This document shows, one piece after another, positions 1 to 8,324 of a stretch of 64,000 nucleotides of DNA. Each line of letters starts with the position of its first letter. The first letter of the stretch is position 1. The DNA comes from Hyphomicrobiales bacterium (GTDB taxonomy: Bacteria > Pseudomonadota > Alphaproteobacteria > Rhizobiales > Rhizobiaceae): contig JAFKJU010000011.1 of assembly GCA_017305935.1 (NCBI GenBank), forward strand, positions 1 to 64,000, read 5' to 3'. The translations under genes were made by a program, and so were the position numbers. Below the pieces are notes generated by a model. The model did no database searches and was not told the DNA's origin. It saw only the letters and a program-made list of their open reading frames with translations.

Positions 1-782
1 ACGGCGCGCAGCAGCTTCACCTGCACCTCGAGCGGCAGGTCGCCGATCTCGTCGAGGAACAGCGTGCCACCGTCGGCATCGACGAACTTGCCGGCGTGAC
101 GCTCGGTCGCACCCGTGAACGCGCCCTTCTCATGGCCGAACAGGATGCTTTCCACCAGATTGTGCGGGATGGCGCCGCAATTGACGGTGATGAACGGCCG
201 GCCGGCACGGTCGCCGCCGGACTGGATGGCGCGGGCCACCAGTTCCTTGCCGACGCCCGATTCGCCTTCCAGCACCACGGGAATGTTGGATTGCGCGGCG
301 CGTTGCGCCAACTCGATGACGCGCAGCATCGAGGGGCTGGCGGAGACGATGTCGTCGAAGCCGATGGCCCCGGCGCGGCTGCGGCGGCCGGCGCGCGCCT
401 TGGCCTCGCGCTGGTCGACCTTCAGGGCATTGGCGATGGAATTGGCGATTCGCTCCGGCGAGACCGGCTTGACGACGAAATCGAAGGCGCCGGCGCGCAT
501 CGCCTGCACCACGGTATCGATGCCGCCCTGCCCCGTCTGGACGATGACCGGTAGATCGATACCAAGATCGTGCAGCGCTTCGAGGAAGCCGAGCCCGTTC
601 ATTTCCGGCATGACCAGATCGAGCACGATGACGTTGATCTCGCCCAGCCGGCGCTTGAGCAGCTCCAGCCCGGCGCGGCCGTTTTCGGCCAGATGCGGAA
701 TATGGCCGTGACGCTCGACGGCGTTCTTGAGAAGGCGGCGCTGGACGGGGTCGTCATCAACAACAAGAATGTGCGCGGTCAC
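1..782 (-). CDS. NtrC-family sigma-54-dependent response regulator (3' end cut off)
   Basis: About 260 N-terminal residues are visible; the rest lies before base 1. An N-terminal receiver domain has the acidic pair near D10/D11 and the phospho-acceptor D55 in [10 protein letters not shown]. It is followed by an AAA+ domain with the Walker A motif GESGVGKE and the sigma-54 contact motif GAFTGA. Such proteins are phosphorylated by a sensor kinase and activate sigma-54 promoters; a C-terminal DNA-binding domain is expected outside the window. I chose the GTG at 782 because AGGAG sits six bases upstream; a TTG two codons earlier is also in frame. No partner kinase gene is seen. The gene is divergent from pepF, with 236 bp between them, so its targets cannot be inferred. 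Confidence 0.9.
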   Translation of the reverse strand, partial: MTAHILVVDDDPVQRRLLKNAVERHGHIPHLAENGRAGLELLKRRLGEINVIVLDLVMPEMNGLGFLEALHDLGIDLPVIVQTGQGGIDTVVQAMRAGAFDFVVKPVSPERIANSIANALKVDQREAKARAGRRSRAGAIGFDDIVSASPSMLRVIELAQRAAQSNIPVVLEGESGVGKELVARAIQSGGDRAGRPFITVNCGAIPHNLVESILFGHEKGAFTGATERHAGKFVDADGGTLFLDEIGDLPLEVQVKLLRA

Positions 783-1018
783 GGTCAACTCCTGGCAATC
801 ATCCATCATGAGAGCGTCGCATCATGCGAAACCCGAGGCTGACCCTGGCATGGGAGGGTTGAACATCCAGTTTTGAGAAATGCTCGGATTTTAACCATTC
901 GCATTTTCCGGCACACCGGTCGCCTCTCGGGCAGGAAAGCGACGCGAAACGCTTGCCGCGCCGCCTGGGCGTGAATACATCTGCGTGACGATATATGTAG
1001 GATCGATCGAAGAAGGAC

Positions 1019-2866
1019 ATGCCGATGCGCCCCCTCCCCGTGATGCAGACCGCCCCCGCCGCCATTGCCCGCCAGCCGGCGGCACTCGGCGAGCTTCCGG
1101 TCTGGCGTCTCACCGATCTCTATCCCGCCACCGATTCGCCCGAATTCCTCGGCGATGTCGAGAAGGCGGCAAGCGAGGCAGTCGCCTTCGAGGCGCGCTG
1201 GAAGGGCAAGCTGGCGGAATCCGCGACGAAAACCGGCGACGAAGGGCTGGGTGCTGCCATCGCCCAGTCGGATGCGCTGGAGGATCTGCTCGGCCGCATC
1301 GCCTCCTATGCCGGGCTGACCTATTTCTCCGACACCAGCAACCCCGCAAACGGCAAGTTCTACGGCGACGTGCAGGTGAAGCTCACCGATATTGCCGCGC
1401 ATCTCCTGTTCTTCCCGCTGGAGCTGAACCGCATCGACGATTCGGTGATCGAGGCCTCGCTTTCGCGCGACAGCCTCGCCGCCCATTACAAGCCCTGGCT
1501 TCTCGACCTGCGCAAGGACAAGCCCTACCAGCTCGACGACAAGCTGGAACAGCTTTTCCTCGAAAAATCCATGACCAGCGCCACTGCCTTCAACCGTCTG
1601 TTCGACGAAACGCTGGCCGAGCTGCGCTTCGATATCGACGGCGAGAAGGTGCCGCTGGAAGTGGCGCTGAACCTGCTGCAGGAAGCCGACCCCGAGGCAC
1701 GGCGCAAGGGGGCGATGGCGCTTGCCGAAACCTTCAAGGTGAACCTGCGTGTCTTCACGCTGATCACCAACACGCTCGCCAAGGACAAGGACATTGCCGA
1801 CCGCTGGCGCGGTTTTCAGGACATCGCCGACAGCCGGCATCTCGCTAACCGCGTCGAGCGCGAGGTGGTCGATGCGCTGGCCGCCGCCGTCAAGGACGCC
1901 TATCCGCGCCTGTCGCACCGGTATTACACGATGAAGGCCAAATGGCTCGGCATGGACCAGCTCAATTACTGGGACCGCAACGCGCCGCTGCCGGAAACGC
2001 CGGATGCGCTGATTCCCTGGACGGAAGCCAGGGACATGGTGCTTTCGGCCTATGCCGCCTTTTCGCCCGAGATGGCCGACATCGCCCGCCGCTTCTTCGA
2101 CGAAAGTTGGATCGACGCGCCGGTGCGCCCCGGCAAGGCGCCGGGTGCCTTCGCCCATCCGACCGTGCCCTCGGCCCATCCTTACGTGCTGGTCAACTAT
2201 CTCGGCAAACCGCGCGACGTGATGACGCTTGCCCATGAACTCGGCCATGGCGTGCATCAGGTTCTGGCCGGTGGCCAGGGCGCGCTGATGAGCCAGACGC
2301 CGCTGACGCTGGCCGAAACCGCCTCCGTCTTCGGCGAGATGCTGACGTTCCGTGCCCTTCTGGATAAAACAAAGGACAAGCGCGAGCGCAAGGCAATGCT
2401 CGCCCAGAAGGTCGAGGACATGATCAACACGGTCGTGCGCCAGATCGCCTTCTACGAATTCGAGCGCAAGGTGCATACCGCCCGCAAGGAGGGTGAGCTG
2501 ACCTCCGAGCAGATCGGGCAATTGTGGCTGTCGGTGCAGAATGAAAGCCTCGGCCCGGCGATCAAGATTTCGGAAGGATACGAGACCTATTGGGCCTATA
2601 TCCCCCACTTCATCCACTCGCCCTTCTATGTCTATGCCTATGCCTTCGGCGATTGCCTGGTGAACTCGCTTTATGCTGTCTACCAGAAGGCCGAATCGGG
2701 CTTTCAGGCGAAATATTTCGAACTGCTGAAGGCCGGCGGCACCAAGCATCATTCGGAATTGCTGAAGCCTTTCGGGCTCGATGCCACCGATCCGTCGTTC
2801 TGGGCACAGGGCCTGTCGATGATTGAAGGGCTGATCGACGAACTCGAAGCGCTTGATAAGGATTGA
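1019..2866 (+). CDS. pepF: M3-family oligoendopeptidase F-like metallopeptidase
   Basis: A 615-residue cytosolic zinc peptidase. The signature HELGH puts the zinc ligands at H406 and H410, the catalytic base at E407, and the probable third ligand at E433 in TLAETASVFGE. This is the usual M3 arrangement, and the length is normal for the PepF/M3B group, which cleaves short peptides inside the cell. There is no signal peptide. The ATG is preceded by AAGGA at proper distance. The 236-bp gap upstream separates it from the divergent regulator; I see no convincing -35/-10 pair there. The folate genes follow after 62 bp, so co-transcription is possible, although a GC-rich hairpin (2881-2902) without a T-run lies in the gap. 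Confidence 0.95.
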   Translation: MPMRPLPVMQTAPAAIARQPAALGELPVWRLTDLYPATDSPEFLGDVEKAASEAVAFEARWKGKLAESATKTGDEGLGAAIAQSDALEDLLGRIASYAGLTYFSDTSNPANGKFYGDVQVKLTDIAAHLLFFPLELNRIDDSVIEASLSRDSLAAHYKPWLLDLRKDKPYQLDDKLEQLFLEKSMTSATAFNRLFDETLAELRFDIDGEKVPLEVALNLLQEADPEARRKGAMALAETFKVNLRVFTLITNTLAKDKDIADRWRGFQDIADSRHLANRVEREVVDALAAAVKDAYPRLSHRYYTMKAKWLGMDQLNYWDRNAPLPETPDALIPWTEARDMVLSAYAAFSPEMADIARRFFDESWIDAPVRPGKAPGAFAHPTVPSAHPYVLVNYLGKPRDVMTLAHELGHGVHQVLAGGQGALMSQTPLTLAETASVFGEMLTFRALLDKTKDKRERKAMLAQKVEDMINTVVRQIAFYEFERKVHTARKEGELTSEQIGQLWLSVQNESLGPAIKISEGYETYWAYIPHFIHSPFYVYAYAFGDCLVNSLYAVYQKAESGFQAKYFELLKAGGTKHHSELLKPFGLDATDPSFWAQGLSMIEGLIDELEALDKD

Positions 2867-2928
2867 GACCGAATATTGCGCCGCCCGCCGCCAAGCGGGC
2901 GGCGGTTAGCGGAAAGACGACGACTTCC

Positions 2929-4089
2929 ATGACCGACCACCCGCCCTTCGCCCTGTTTCGTGACGACCCGGCCGGCACCGCCATGCTGTTTTCCGATCCC
3001 GCCGAGATCGTCACCGTGCGCAGGCGCGCCGATTTCCTGCCCGCGCTCGACAAGCTGGAGGCAGCGCGCAAATCCGGCAAATGGCTCGCCGGTTCCATGG
3101 CCTATGAGGCGGGGCATCTGTTCGAGGACAAGCTCGAAAATTTCGCCGTCGAGGACCGCGAGACGCCGCTGCTCTGCTTCGGTCTCTTCGATGCGCCGGC
3201 GGCGGACGACCATCCGCTCCTGCAGCCGCGCCAGCGCAGCGAAAACCAGCCCTTCCTCAGCGAACCCCGCGCGGCCTGGGATTTCGACACCTATCGCGAC
3301 CGTTTCGAGCGCCTGCACCGGCATCTGCGCCTGGGCGATTGCTACCAGGCGAACCTGACCATGCCGATCACCGCGCGCTGGAACGGCGATCCGCTCGCCG
3401 CCTTCTGGTCGCTGATCGCCCGCCAGCCGGTGAAATACGGCGCCTATCTCGATCTCGGCGGCCCGAAACTCCTGTCGCGCTCGCCGGAACTGTTCTTCCG
3501 CACCGACGAGGACGGCTGGATCGAGACGCATCCGATGAAGGGCACCGCCCCACGCGGCGCAACGCCGCAGGAAGATGCGGAGATCGTCGCCGCCATGCTG
3601 GCCGACGAAAAGACGCAGGCCGAAAACCGCATGATCGTCGACTTGCTACGCAACGACATCTCGCGCATCACCGAGGTCGGCACCCTCGACGTGCCGAAAC
3701 TCTTTGACATCGAGACCTATCCGACCGTCCACCAGATGGTCAGCCATGTGCAGGCGAAGCTTTTGCCGGGCATGACCCTGCGCGACATTTTCGCCGCCCT
3801 CTTCCCCTGCGGCTCGATCACCGGCGCCCCGAAAATCAGCGCCATGAGCATCCTGCATGCGCTGGAAGACGGCCCGCGCGACGCCTATTGCGGGGCGATC
3901 GGTTTCGTCTCGCCGGAGGGGCCGATGCGCTTCTCGGTGGCGATCCGCACCATCTCGCTCTTTCCAAACGGCCACGCAGTCTTCAATGTCGGCGGCGGCA
4001 TCGTGTTCGATTCGCGCGCCGATGCCGAATATGAGGAATGCCTGTTGAAGGCCCGTTTTGCGGTAGGGGATCAATGGATTTCACGCTGA
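2929..4089 (+). CDS. pabB: Aminodeoxychorismate synthase component I
   Basis: A 386-residue chorismate-binding enzyme that, with a glutamine amidotransferase partner, converts chorismate to 4-amino-4-deoxychorismate for folate synthesis. The family signature PCGSITGAPK lies at residues 293-302, followed by the conserved segment ending in IVFDSRADAEYEECL. It is shorter than TrpE/PabB proteins with a full N-terminal domain but typical of alphaproteobacterial PabB. The frame is open from 2863; I prefer the ATG at 2929 (MTDHPPFALF) because the upstream codons overlap the pepF end and look non-coding. No pabA is nearby, so the amidotransferase must be encoded elsewhere, perhaps shared with tryptophan synthesis. 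It overlaps pabC by 16 bp, implying translational coupling. Confidence 0.92.
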   Translation: MTDHPPFALFRDDPAGTAMLFSDPAEIVTVRRRADFLPALDKLEAARKSGKWLAGSMAYEAGHLFEDKLENFAVEDRETPLLCFGLFDAPAADDHPLLQPRQRSENQPFLSEPRAAWDFDTYRDRFERLHRHLRLGDCYQANLTMPITARWNGDPLAAFWSLIARQPVKYGAYLDLGGPKLLSRSPELFFRTDEDGWIETHPMKGTAPRGATPQEDAEIVAAMLADEKTQAENRMIVDLLRNDISRITEVGTLDVPKLFDIETYPTVHQMVSHVQAKLLPGMTLRDIFAALFPCGSITGAPKISAMSILHALEDGPRDAYCGAIGFVSPEGPMRFSVAIRTISLFPNGHAVFNVGGGIVFDSRADAEYEECLLKARFAVGDQWISR

Positions 4090-4700
4090 TCGAGACGTTT
4101 CGTTACGAGCCCGGACAGGGGCCGCTGAGGATCGACCAGCACATGAAGCGGCTGGCGCGTTCGGCCGATGCGCTGCGCTTCCGCCAGCCGGCCGCCGCCC
4201 GCAAGAAGCTGGACGAGCACCTGAAGGACGCCGCCGAGCCCTTGCGCGTGCGCCTGACGCTAACGCCGAAGGGCGAGATCGACATCACCTCGACGCCGTT
4301 CACGCCGCTCGACGAGGATACCGTCTGGACGCTGCGCGTCGCCCAGACCCGCCTCGATTCCGCCGATCCGCTGCTGCGCCACAAGACCTCGAAACGCGAT
4401 GTCTACGAGGCGGCGCGCGCCGAATATTCGAAGGAAGACGCCGACGAGGTTCTGCTGCTTAACGAATTGGGCGATGTCTGCGAAGGCACGATCACCAGCA
4501 TCTTCGTGGAGGAGACCGGTGGGCCGCTGATGACGCCGCCGCTCAATTCCGGCCTGCTGTCCGGCGTCTTCCGCACCGACATGATCTGCCGGCAGAAGGC
4601 CCGCAGCCAGCGCCTGCGGCTTCAGGATCTGCGCAACCGCCAGATTTTCGTCGGAAATTCCCTGCGCGGCCTGATCCGCGCGCAACTGATCACGGACTGA
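4074..4700 (+). CDS. pabC: Class IV aminotransferase, probable 4-amino-4-deoxychorismate lyase
   Basis: A 208-residue fold-type-IV PLP protein expected to release pyruvate from aminodeoxychorismate to give p-aminobenzoate. The likely PLP lysine is K104 in HKTSKRDVY, and the later EGTITSIFVE segment matches the phosphate-cup region of the family. The start at 4074 (MDFTLIETFRY) follows TAGGGGA and lies inside the end of pabB, so the pair is translationally coupled. It is shorter than the E. coli lyase, as in other rhizobial pabB-linked versions. Adjacency to pabB supports the lyase call, but from sequence alone a branched-chain or D-amino-acid aminotransferase activity cannot be excluded. Confidence 0.82.
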   Translation: MDFTLIETFRYEPGQGPLRIDQHMKRLARSADALRFRQPAAARKKLDEHLKDAAEPLRVRLTLTPKGEIDITSTPFTPLDEDTVWTLRVAQTRLDSADPLLRHKTSKRDVYEAARAEYSKEDADEVLLLNELGDVCEGTITSIFVEETGGPLMTPPLNSGLLSGVFRTDMICRQKARSQRLRLQDLRNRQIFVGNSLRGLIRAQLITD

Positions 4701-4706
4701 GAACCC

Positions 4707-4985
4707 ATGTTCATCCTGTCGCTCACCTATCTCAAGGGCACCGAAGAGGCCGATCAATACATGCAGCCGCATCTCGACTGGCTGCAGGCGGGTTACGAGC
4801 GTGGCCTGTTCCTCGCCTCCGGCCGCAAGGTGCCGCGCACCGGCGGCGTCATTTTCGCCCACGGCGGGCGTGCTGACATCGAGGCGCTGGTCGCCGCCGA
4901 TCCCTTCACCCTCCACGGCGTCTGCACCTATGAGATCACCGAAGTGGCGGTGACGCGCGTCGCCGGCGCGGCCTCGACGCCTTGA
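4707..4985 (+). CDS. YciI-family protein
   Basis: A 92-residue protein made of one YCII domain (MFILSLTYLKG at the start, FASGRK-like centre LASGRKVPRTGG, and ADPF near residue 70). The fold is a ferredoxin-like alpha/beta barrel related to muconolactone isomerase; family members have poorly known roles, some with a catalytic His-Asp pair. It begins six bases after pabC, so it is probably the last member of the pabB-pabC transcript. Its relation to folate synthesis is unknown and may be incidental. Confidence 0.85.
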   Translation: MFILSLTYLKGTEEADQYMQPHLDWLQAGYERGLFLASGRKVPRTGGVIFAHGGRADIEALVAADPFTLHGVCTYEITEVAVTRVAGAASTP

Positions 4986-5010
4986 AATCCTGATCTGCCC
5001 CGAGCGCCCG

Positions 5011-5919
5011 ATGACCCACCGCCTCGTCCACATGCCCTACCACACCTCGGCCAAGCCGTTTTCCATCGGCCTGCGCTCGATCACGCCCGAGACCTGGCTG
5101 GAGCCGGATGCCGATCTCGGCCGCTATCTCGACGAAAAGGCGCGGCTGATCGCCAGCGAGCGCCCCCAGGTCTTCCTGGCCGAGCCCGGAACCGAGGCGG
5201 CGCAGCAGGAATGCCTCGATACCGTCGCCGGCCACCTGTTACGCGACCACGCGCATCTCTGTTCCCGCACGGCCGAGGGGCGGCTGGCGCTGGCTGGACG
5301 CGCGGTGGCGCTGGATGCGCCGGGCACACCGCCGCTGGAGATCGCCGGCTCGCTGGTGCAGGACGATCTCGTGCTCTTGCGCCGGCGCGAGACCGGCTGG
5401 CATATCGTCGCAGCCTATGTCGCCTTCCCCTCCGCCTGGTCGCTGCCGGAAAAATTCGGCCGGCCGATGGAGGAAGTGCATGCCCCTGTCCCCGGCTTCC
5501 AGGCCGGCACCCGCAATGCCGGCCTCATCAACCGTATCTTCGACAACCTGCAGCCGGAACTGCCGGCGGAGCGCTTCAACTGGTCGGTCTATCCGCGCGG
5601 CGACCTGTTCTGGCCGCCGGAGGTCAGCGCCGCCCATGGCCGCGCGCCCTTCGATGCCGCCAGCCATATCGTCCGTGTCGAGCGCCAGACGCTGCGCCGG
5701 CTGCCCGTATCAGGCGATATCGTCTTCACCATCCGTATCTATATCGACCCCATCGCCGCCCTGCTGCGCCATCCCGACGGCGCGGTGCTGGCGCAATCCC
5801 TGGCCGACCGGCTGGACGGGCTGGAACCCGACCAGCTCGCCTACAAGGCCATGACCGCCAAAAAGGACGGGCTCGTCGCCTATCTGCGCCAGGCGGCGCT
5901 GGAGAAAAGCGACGCGTGA
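5011..5919 (+). CDS. DUF3445 protein, related to heme-dependent oxidative N-demethylase alpha subunit
   Basis: A 302-residue protein matching the DUF3445/HODM-alpha family: conserved blocks around LVQDDLVLLRR, HIVAAYVAFPSAWSLPEKFG, HAPVPGF and FNWSVYPRGDLFWPP. Characterised relatives hold heme in a PAS-like fold and work with reductase subunits in oxidative demethylation of secondary amines. None of those partner genes is present here, so the stand-alone copy may take electrons from elsewhere or do something different. There is no signal peptide. It starts 26 bp after the YciI gene on the same strand and may belong to the same transcript. The family call is firm; the reaction is inference. 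Confidence 0.85.
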   Translation: MTHRLVHMPYHTSAKPFSIGLRSITPETWLEPDADLGRYLDEKARLIASERPQVFLAEPGTEAAQQECLDTVAGHLLRDHAHLCSRTAEGRLALAGRAVALDAPGTPPLEIAGSLVQDDLVLLRRRETGWHIVAAYVAFPSAWSLPEKFGRPMEEVHAPVPGFQAGTRNAGLINRIFDNLQPELPAERFNWSVYPRGDLFWPPEVSAAHGRAPFDAASHIVRVERQTLRRLPVSGDIVFTIRIYIDPIAALLRHPDGAVLAQSLADRLDGLEPDQLAYKAMTAKKDGLVAYLRQAALEKSDA

Positions 5920-6060
5920 GCGTTTTCCGCCCGGCCTGTCATCGGGACTTTATTGTGACGGGATTTTATGCTGTAGGGACATCCGAAGCCGGCAGAACCG
6001 GTGCGGCGGCCTGACCTTTCCCTTTCGGCGGCAGATGCCCGCCCTCTCATGGAGAAAAAG

Positions 6061-7512
6061 ATGACTGAAAAAACCTATCCGGTGTATGGCGAAATCACCG
6101 GCCCGATCGTCATGATCGGTTTCGGGTCGATCGGCCGCGGCGCCCTGCCGCTGATCGAGCGCCACTTCAAATACGACCGGAACCGGTTGATCGTCATCGA
6201 GCCGCGCGAAGACGCCGCCGACACTGAAATCTACGAGCGTCACGGCGTACGCCATGTGAAGGCGCATGTGACCAAGGAGAACTACAAGGATCTCCTGAAA
6301 CCCCTGCTGACCGAAGGCGAAGGCCAGGGCTTCTGCGTCAACCTCTCCGTCGATACCGGCTCGGTCGATCTGGTCAAGCTGTGCCGCAAGCTCGACGTGC
6401 TCTACATCGACACCGTCGTCGAGCCCTGGCTCGGCTTCTATTTCGACGACACGATGAAGAATGCCGACCGCACCAACTATGCGCTGCGCGAAACCATGCG
6501 CGCCGAAAAGCGCAAGAACCCGGGCGGCACGACGGCGGTCTCCTGCTGCGGCGCCAATCCCGGCATGGTCTCCTGGTTCGTGAAGAAGGCGCTGGTCGAC
6601 GTCGCCACCGAACTCGGCATCAAGTTCGACGAGCCCGCCGCCGACGACCGCGCCGGCTGGGCCAAGCTGATGAAGAAGACCGGCGTCAAGGGCATCCATA
6701 TCGCCGAGCGCGACACCCAGCGCGCCAAGAACCCGAAGCCGTTCAACACCTTCTGGAACACCTGGTCGGTGGAAGGCTTCATCTCCGAGGGCCTGCAGCC
6801 GTCCGAACTCGGCTGGGGCACGCACGAAACCTGGATGCCGAAGAACGCCAAGAAGCACAAGAAGGGTTGCCAGGCCGCCATCTACCTCGAACAGCCAGGC
6901 GCCAACACCCGCGTGCGCAGCTGGTGCCCGACGCCGGGCGCCCAGTACGGCTTCCTCGTCACCCATAACGAGGCGATCTCCATCGCCGATTATTTCACCG
7001 CCCATGACAAGGACGGCGACGTTTCCTATCGACCGACCTGCCATTACGCCTATCACCCGGCCAATGACGCGGTGCTGTCGCTGCACGAGATGTTCGGCAA
7101 TGGCGGCCATGCTCAGCCGGTGCTGCATGTACTCGACGAGAACGAGCTGGTCGACGGCATCGACGAGCTCGGCGTGCTGCTCTACGGCCACGACAAGAAC
7201 GCCTACTGGTACGGCTCGCGCCTCTCGGTCGAGGAGACCCGCGACATCGCCCCCTACCAGAACGCCACCGGCCTGCAGGTGACCTCCGCCGTTCTCGCCG
7301 GCATGGTCTGGGCGCTGGAAAACCCCAAGGCCGGCATCGTCGAGACCGACGAGATGGACTACAAGCGCTGCCTCGAAGTGCAGATGCCCTATCTCGGCCC
7401 GGTCGAAGGCCATTACACCGACTGGACGCCGCTGGCCGGTCGCCCGGGCCTCTTCCCCGAGGACATCGACGAAAGCGACCCCTGGCAGTTCCGCAATATC
7501 CTGGTGCGTTGA
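6061..7512 (+). CDS. hss: Homospermidine synthase
   Basis: A 483-residue NAD-dependent enzyme that couples two putrescines (or spermidine plus putrescine) into sym-homospermidine, the characteristic polyamine of rhizobia. A Rossmann GxGxxG motif lies at G20-G25 (GFGSIG) and is followed by VIEPREDAAD; the length is normal. The ATG at 6061 (MTEKTYPVYG) is preceded by GGAG six bases upstream and is preferred to the upstream in-frame codons at 6001 and 6049. The 141-bp leader probably holds its own promoter, and a strong terminator follows, so this is a single-gene transcript. Confidence 0.96.
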   Translation: MTEKTYPVYGEITGPIVMIGFGSIGRGALPLIERHFKYDRNRLIVIEPREDAADTEIYERHGVRHVKAHVTKENYKDLLKPLLTEGEGQGFCVNLSVDTGSVDLVKLCRKLDVLYIDTVVEPWLGFYFDDTMKNADRTNYALRETMRAEKRKNPGGTTAVSCCGANPGMVSWFVKKALVDVATELGIKFDEPAADDRAGWAKLMKKTGVKGIHIAERDTQRAKNPKPFNTFWNTWSVEGFISEGLQPSELGWGTHETWMPKNAKKHKKGCQAAIYLEQPGANTRVRSWCPTPGAQYGFLVTHNEAISIADYFTAHDKDGDVSYRPTCHYAYHPANDAVLSLHEMFGNGGHAQPVLHVLDENELVDGIDELGVLLYGHDKNAYWYGSRLSVEETRDIAPYQNATGLQVTSAVLAGMVWALENPKAGIVETDEMDYKRCLEVQMPYLGPVEGHYTDWTPLAGRPGLFPEDIDESDPWQFRNILVR

Positions 7513-7527
7513 CCTTTCAATGTTTTC

Positions 7528-7557
7528 AATGCCCGCAACCCAGGTTGCGGGCATTTT
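7528..7557 (+). terminator. Intrinsic terminator of hss
   Basis: AATGCCCGCAAC pairs with GTTGCGGGCATT (a 12-bp stem with a tiny loop), and the right arm runs into TTTT. It lies 16 bases after the hss stop codon. Confidence 0.85.
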
Positions 7558-7712
7558 CGCAACGGTCGGCAAAAGAGTGATGCAGTGCCGGCTATGGTTC
7601 TTGCCATGACTGAGGCTTCGCGGCATGGTTTTTCAAGGACGTATGACGCAAGAGCGGTTGCGGGACGACGTCCAGACAGAGCCTGTGCGCCGGACCACCA
7701 GCGGGAGAGACC

Positions 7713-8096
7713 ATGACCTTGAAGAAATCCCTGACCTTCCTTGCCGCCGCGGCCCTTCTGACGGCCTGCCAGTCCTCGCCCGAGCCTCGCCCCCTGCCGC
7801 CGATCTCGCAGCCGCAGCAGCCGGCGATGAACACCGTCGACGGCACGTGGACGGATCCGAACGGCCTGGTCTCCACCTTCAATGCCGGTCGCTTCGACAC
7901 CCGCACCACGGATGGCTCCAACGCCGTGCTCGCTTCCGGCTCCTATACGGCCCAGCCGAACGGCATCGTCGAGATCAATCTCTATTCCAACCTGAAGAAG
8001 ACCAATTCGCGGGTGAACTGCAAGCTGGCCGACCCCAGCCGCCTGAATTGCACCGCCGAATCCGGCACCCAGTTCACGCTGACGCGTCGCGCCTGA
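7713..8096 (+). CDS. omp10: Omp10-type outer membrane lipoprotein
   Basis: A 127-residue lipoprotein. A short signal peptide ends in the lipobox LLTAC with the lipidated cysteine at C19. The mature part resembles Brucella Omp10: WTDPNGLVSTFNAGRFDTRTTD in the first half, and NSRVNCKL, LNCTAESG and a final FTLTRRA in the second. Two further cysteines (in VNC and LNC) could form a disulphide. Omp10 is a minor outer-membrane lipoprotein of Rhizobiales with no defined biochemical activity. GGGAGAGACC precedes the ATG. It is monocistronic, closed by the terminator at 8128. Confidence 0.88.
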   Translation: MTLKKSLTFLAAAALLTACQSSPEPRPLPPISQPQQPAMNTVDGTWTDPNGLVSTFNAGRFDTRTTDGSNAVLASGSYTAQPNGIVEINLYSNLKKTNSRVNCKLADPSRLNCTAESGTQFTLTRRA

Positions 8097-8127
8097 GTCT
8101 GCAAACGACTGCTAAGACAAGCTTTCG

Positions 8128-8153
8128 AAGGCTCCCTCCGGGGGGCCTTTTTG
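8128..8153 (+). terminator. Intrinsic terminator of omp10
   Basis: AAGGCTCCC pairs with GGGGGCCTT (one G-T wobble) around a short loop, followed by five T residues; 32 bases after the omp10 stop. Confidence 0.85.
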
Positions 8154-8324
8154 CATATTTGCCCTGTGACGATAGTTGAGGCGGCCATGCAGCTTTTTGC
8201 TTGAAGTTGGCACGGGTTGGTGGAAACATCCACGCCGGGAACAGTGTCACGAAGTGACCGTAGGATAAGCCCGGAGGGAGACCGGCAAAAACGGCCTCCC
8301 GGACAACAGCGGAGAACATCGCCT

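Noticed and set aside
806..2752. A 648-codon open frame on the minus strand
   Set aside because: Antisense to pepF, which has a full set of M3 motifs; no motif on the other strand.
2881..2902. Hairpin CCGCCCG/CGGGCGG between pepF and pabB as a terminator
   Set aside because: No T-run follows and the gap is short; it may be only GC-rich chance pairing.
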